Assembly: GCA_964397445.1 (NCBI GenBank)
Contig: CAYNHZ010000008.1
Coordinates: 1-18,097 of the forward strand
From: CAYNHZ01 sp964397445
GTDB lineage: Bacteria > Bacteroidota > Bacteroidia > Bacteroidales > UBA932
DNA: 18,097 bases
Reading direction: 5' to 3'
Position numbers and translations under genes: made by a program. Of this stretch, positions 15,045 to 18,097 are shown piece by piece. Below the pieces are notes generated by a model. That model did no database searches and was not told the DNA's origin. It worked only from the letters and a program-made list of their open reading frames with translations. Positions within the stretch are counted from its first letter, which is position 1. Each line of letters starts with the position of its first letter.

Positions 15045-15842
15045 TTAAATCAATAGCAAACTTAATCCCATAAAAGCCATTCCACCAATAACTCCAATAA
15101 TTGCTACGTGATGTTTGCCGTATCTTTCTGCAGTAGGGAGCAATTCATCAAGTGAAATATAGACCATAATGCCTGCAACAGCTGCAAGAATTATACCCAT
15201 AAAGGAGTCTTTAAAAATAGTTGAGAGGAGAAAATATCCTAATATACCTCCGATCGGCTCAGCCAATCCGGAGAGAAATGAGGTGGTTATCGATTTTGAC
15301 CTCTTTTTTGTTGCATAGTAGACGGGCATTGCCACCGCTATCCCTTCAGGGATGTTATGTATTGCGACAGCCATTGCTATACTATATCCGAATTCAGGAC
15401 TCTCCATCGCACTTGCGAATGTTGCCATCCCCTCCGGAAAGTTGTGTATAGCAATAGCAATAGCTGAAAATTTTCCCAATCGCATTAGGTTCTCCCCTTT
15501 TGGAACGGAGTCAATAGAGAGGGCATTCACCTCGTGAGGGTTTTCAGATGAGGGGATAAGATTGTCTATAATTGCTATAATTGCAATTCCTCCGAAAAAG
15601 GCGAGAAGTGTGTAGAAAAATCCCAACTTTTCCCCATAAACGGGTATGAGAGCCCCCTTTGCCTCCCCGAATAATTCAACAAGTGAGATAAAAATCATCA
15701 CCCCTGCAGAGAATCCGAGTGAGGCAGCAAGGAGTTTACTGCTGAATTTTTTAGTAAGAAAAATAATTGCACCACCTATACCTGTAGAGAGACCTGCGAT
15801 CAAGGTAAGTGTGAGGGCAAATATAAAATTATCGTTAAACAT
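15045..15842 (-). CDS. zupT: ZIP-family zinc transporter, ZupT-like
   Basis: Inner-membrane metal importer of 265 residues with eight predicted helices, close to the length of E. coli ZupT. The two metal-site signatures HNFPEGMA (133-140) and HNIPEGIA (162-169) lie in helices IV and V. A conserved Glu in AEPIGG (E195) is also present, as is a variable loop near 98-120. The family moves Zn(II) and often Fe, Mn or Co into the cytoplasm. The start codon lies inside the end of the OPT gene (8-base overlap), which indicates translational coupling. The next gene downstream encodes peptidase T, a zinc enzyme, and then the zinc-dependent AlaX-like protein. This gives a rationale for the grouping, though it is an inference. 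No Zur box was recognised. Confidence 0.9.
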   Translation of the reverse strand: MFNDNFIFALTLTLIAGLSTGIGGAIIFLTKKFSSKLLAASLGFSAGVMIFISLVELFGEAKGALIPVYGEKLGFFYTLLAFFGGIAIIAIIDNLIPSSENPHEVNALSIDSVPKGENLMRLGKFSAIAIAIHNFPEGMATFASAMESPEFGYSIAMAVAIHNIPEGIAVAMPVYYATKKRSKSITTSFLSGLAEPIGGILGYFLLSTIFKDSFMGIILAAVAGIMVYISLDELLPTAERYGKHHVAIIGVIGGMAFMGLSLLLI

Positions 15843-17838
15843 TTGATTTTTTGGTTTTTATGCAATCCCAAATCATATATGAAATAATGCAGATGTAAGC
15901 CACAATTGCTAAAATTTCTCCGGCAGTTGAGTTTTGCCACTGGGTATTGAGGAGATCTACCCCTGCATATTTGATAATTGCCGAAACAACTCCCATCAAT
16001 GCACCACCAGCAATAAATCCGGAAGCTATGAGTGTCCCTTTCTCTTTTCTCTCATTGTTAAGTTCTTCATTCTTGCTCCGTGAGCCCACGAACCAAGCAA
16101 CTGCACCACCAACTAAAAGTGGAAGATTGAGCTGAATAGGAATAAACATTCCAAGTGAGAAGGCTAATGCAGGTATCTTGAACAGTGTTAGGACAATAGC
16201 AATAATAGCACCTATTCCATAAAGTAACCACGGAGCTCCTCCACCAGACATCATCGGCTCAATTACAGCTGCCATTGCATTTGCCTGAGGTGCTACCAAT
16301 GCCCCTTCTCCTGTAAAACCGTATGTTTTATTTAAAATCATCATTACACCTCCGACTGTAGCTGCTGCGACAAGTGTGCCGAGAAACTTCCATCCCTCTT
16401 GTTTGCGAGGTGTGGAACCTATCCAATATCCGATTTTGAGGTCGGTGATAAATCCTCCTGCCACCGAAAGGGCCGTGCAGACAACACCGCCAATAACTAA
16501 CGCTGCTGCCATCCCTGCAGTTCCTTTAAGTCCGGCTGCAACCATAATCAAAGATGCGAGAATAAGTGTCATTAGGGTCATTCCACTTACAGGGTTTGTC
16601 CCAACTATTGCTATTGCGTTGGCAGCGACAGTGGTAAATAAGAATGATATTATTGCTACAACCAATAGTGCAATGATTGCGTGCCAAAGGTTGTCGAGAA
16701 CGCCAAAATAAAAGAAAATAAATACAAGGGCAAGTGCAACCATAAGCCCTACAATAATGATTTTCATTGATAGATCCCTTTCAGTTCTGAGAGTTTTCTT
16801 TTCAACTTCACCTTTTTTACCCTTTAATTCTTTTGCAGCCAATCCAACAGCAGATTTTATGACCCCTGCAGATTTGATGATTCCAATCACCCCTGCTGTA
16901 GCAATACCTCCGATGCCGATATGTCTTGCGTAAGTGGTAAATAGTGTCTCCGGTGACATTGAGGCGATTGTTTGTGTGAGACCAGTTCCCATAAGATCCA
17001 AAACTTGGTTTCCGAAAATCAGATTCATCAGGGGAATTATTACAAACCAAATCAAAAACGAACCGCAGCATATTATGAAGGCATATTTCAACCCGATTAT
17101 ATATCCTAATCCCAAAAGTGCAGCACTGACGTTTATCTTCACAACTGCCTTTGCTTTGTCTGCAATTAGCTCACCATAAGGCAATACCCTTGAGGTAAAC
17201 ATCTCAGACCACCATCCAAAAGTAGAGACGATAAAATCGTAAATACCTCCAATTAGTCCGCTGATTAATAGTAATTTAGCACCTTTCCCTCCACTTTCAC
17301 CACTAACCAATACTTGTGTTGTTGCGGTTGCCTCCGGGAATGGATACTTTCCGTGTTGTTCCGAAACGAAATATTTTCTAAAAGGGATTAAAAATAAAAT
17401 TCCCAATACCCCTCCAAGTAACGAGCTGAAAAACACCTTTGAAAAGTTGACAGTGAGTTCGGGATATTTGTCTTGTAATATATATAGTGCAGGAAGGGTG
17501 AAAATAGCACCTGCGACTATAACTCCTGAGCAGGCCCCAATTGATTGAATAATAACATTTTCTCCGAGTGAGTTCTTTCTTTTGAATGCTCCGGAGAGCC
17601 CTACTGCAATAATTGCAATCGGGATTGCCGCCTCAAAAACCTGTCCCACCTTCAATCCAAGATAGGCAGCAGCAGCAGAAAATATGATTGTCATTATTAT
17701 CCCTATAGTCACAGACCACGCATTTACTTCAGGATAATCTTTATTTGGTGAGAGAAGTGGTTGATACTTTTCACCTGGTTTTAGCTCTCTATACGCGTTT
17801 TCAGGGAGCCCTTTTTGATTCTCTTTTTCTTTTTCCAT
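15835..17838 (-). CDS. OPT-family oligopeptide transporter
   Basis: Large inner-membrane carrier of 667 residues with about 15 or more hydrophobic segments. It shows features of the bacterial OPT superfamily: an N-terminal cytoplasmic tail, then NAWSVTIGII and AAAAYLGLKVGQVFEAAIP (about 39-75), NVIIQSIGA, and a long central loop rich in Lys/Glu (about 335-365). The motif SGGGAPWLLYGIGAI and a GGAVAWFVG segment lie in the C-terminal third. The family imports small peptides, and some members import metal chelates, by proton coupling. It is the first gene of a minus-strand operon and overlaps zupT by 8 bases. Peptidase T further down supports a peptide substrate, while the zinc transporter leaves a metal-peptide alternative open. 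A TACCTTTG element lies about 60 bases upstream of its ATG. Confidence 0.92.
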   Translation of the reverse strand: MEKEKENQKGLPENAYRELKPGEKYQPLLSPNKDYPEVNAWSVTIGIIMTIIFSAAAAYLGLKVGQVFEAAIPIAIIAVGLSGAFKRKNSLGENVIIQSIGACSGVIVAGAIFTLPALYILQDKYPELTVNFSKVFFSSLLGGVLGILFLIPFRKYFVSEQHGKYPFPEATATTQVLVSGESGGKGAKLLLISGLIGGIYDFIVSTFGWWSEMFTSRVLPYGELIADKAKAVVKINVSAALLGLGYIIGLKYAFIICCGSFLIWFVIIPLMNLIFGNQVLDLMGTGLTQTIASMSPETLFTTYARHIGIGGIATAGVIGIIKSAGVIKSAVGLAAKELKGKKGEVEKKTLRTERDLSMKIIIVGLMVALALVFIFFYFGVLDNLWHAIIALLVVAIISFLFTTVAANAIAIVGTNPVSGMTLMTLILASLIMVAAGLKGTAGMAAALVIGGVVCTALSVAGGFITDLKIGYWIGSTPRKQEGWKFLGTLVAAATVGGVMMILNKTYGFTGEGALVAPQANAMAAVIEPMMSGGGAPWLLYGIGAIIAIVLTLFKIPALAFSLGMFIPIQLNLPLLVGGAVAWFVGSRSKNEELNNERKEKGTLIASGFIAGGALMGVVSAIIKYAGVDLLNTQWQNSTAGEILAIVAYICIISYMIWDCIKTKKSNV

Positions 17839-17900
17839 ATGATTATAGGTATGCGGTTAGGGGTTTATATAATTGTAAATATTTCTCAATAATAATTATA

Positions 17901-17908
17901 CAAAGGTA
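17901..17908 (-). promoter_or_regulatory. -7 promoter element of the OPT-zupT-pepT-alaX operon
   Basis: On the minus strand TACCTTTG matches TAnnTTTG exactly. The -33 position is only T-rich, without a TTG. The predicted start near 17894 gives a leader of about 55 bases. It stands back to back with the rRNA-type promoter at 17954-17984, with about 45 bases of A/T-rich DNA between the two. Confidence 0.6.
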
Positions 17909-17953
17909 GAAAAATGGTTATAAAAAAAAGAAATAAATATTTTTATAAAAAAA

Positions 17954-17984
17954 TTTTGTTTTTGTAAAAAAGTACTTATCTTTG
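17954..17984 (+). promoter_or_regulatory. Near-consensus strong promoter, probably of an rRNA operon
   Basis: TTTTG (17954-17958), an 18-base spacer and TATCTTTG (17977-17984) followed by C give one of the best matches possible to the Bacteroidota TTTG-N19-TAnnTTTG consensus. The A/T tract upstream would suit a strong promoter. No coding region follows before the window ends. What follows resembles an rRNA leader, so this probably drives an rRNA operon. Confidence 0.8.
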
Positions 17985-17988
17985 CAGC

Positions 17989-18097
17989 CCGTTTGAGAAA
18001 AACGGCACAGTTCATTGACATAATGAGAGAGATAACGAGGTAAAAAAAAAGATAGTCTGTAATAAGAGAGATTTTAATTAGGGACTACAATAAACGA
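17989..18097 (+). ncRNA. Probable rRNA operon leader, cut off by window edge
   Basis: The transcript would begin with a hairpin, CCGTTT (17989-17994) and AAACGG (18000-18005) around GAGAA. TTCATTGACA (18011-18020) follows and resembles the boxA-like antitermination element found ahead of rRNA genes in this phylum. The rest is purine-rich with no start codon or open frame of note, as expected for a 5' processing region. A 16S start would fit next, since the last bases read ...ACAATAAACGA. A 23S gene with its own promoter cannot be excluded. No mature rRNA sequence is visible. Confidence 0.6.

Noticed and set aside
15038..15055. Palindrome TATTGA-N6-TCAATA at the end of zupT as a terminator before pepT
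   Set aside because: On the coding (minus) strand it is followed by A residues rather than T, and the stem has only one G-C pair. Read-through into pepT is more likely.
1..18097. Mobile elements, prophage, CRISPR or defence islands
   Set aside because: No transposase, integrase, terminal inverted repeats, spaced direct repeats or known defence domains were found. Gene content and base composition look uniform.

Overview
The window is about 18 kb of AT-rich bacterial DNA. It very likely comes from the Bacteroidota, probably order Bacteroidales. Four kinds of evidence support this. Almost every gene group is preceded by the phylum's TAnnTTTG -7 promoter element, and there is little Shine-Dalgarno signal. 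Several proteins are lipoproteins with short Bacteroidota-style signal peptides. There is a DUF4922/SpoIID fusion beside an AmpG-like carrier and a DUF1343 (NamZ) enzyme. The sensor kinase is of the TPR/HisKA_3 type. I see no phage, transposon, CRISPR array or integrase, so this looks like ordinary chromosome.

Layout. (1) 1-190: the 3' part of tRNA-Ile(GAU), a complete tRNA-Ala(UGC) and a strong hairpin terminator. This is the tRNA pair normally found between 16S and 23S rRNA, but no 23S follows. (2) 211-2720, minus: a LuxR/NarL response regulator and a TPR histidine kinase, translationally coupled. (3) 2721-2881: a divergent control region with a perfect 7-6-7 inverted repeat between two promoters. 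(4) 2882-4549, plus: a surface lipoprotein built of three tandem beta-helix units. (5) 4565-5743, minus: a DUF819 membrane protein. (6) 5819-12033, plus: a four-gene run of GT2 glycosyltransferase, DUF4922-SpoIID fusion, AmpG/MurT-like transporter and NamZ-like exo-muramidase. I read this as a peptidoglycan scavenging/recycling operon. (7) 12156-13301, plus: a LruC-domain lipoprotein with its own promoter. Its terminator lies inside the convergent gene. (8) 13278-17838, minus: an OPT oligopeptide transporter, a ZupT-like zinc transporter, peptidase T and an AlaX-like tRNA-editing protein, read in that order. This is probably a peptide-use operon. (9) 17839-18097: the divergent promoter of that operon, then a near-consensus promoter and a structured leader pointing off the right edge, very likely the start of an rRNA operon.

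How the genes fit together. The most interesting segment is 5.8-12.0 kb. A secreted NamZ-type enzyme would release MurNAc from glycan ends, and the AmpG-like carrier would import muropeptide sugars. A protein with no visible signal peptide joins a GalT/HIT-like nucleotidyltransferase fold to a SpoIID glycan-cleaving domain. The two-domain glycosyltransferase overlaps it by 17 bases. The combination suggests linked glycan breakdown and sugar activation, but the substrate of DUF4922 and the compartment of the fusion are unproven. The right-hand operon couples peptide uptake to peptide hydrolysis and metal supply.
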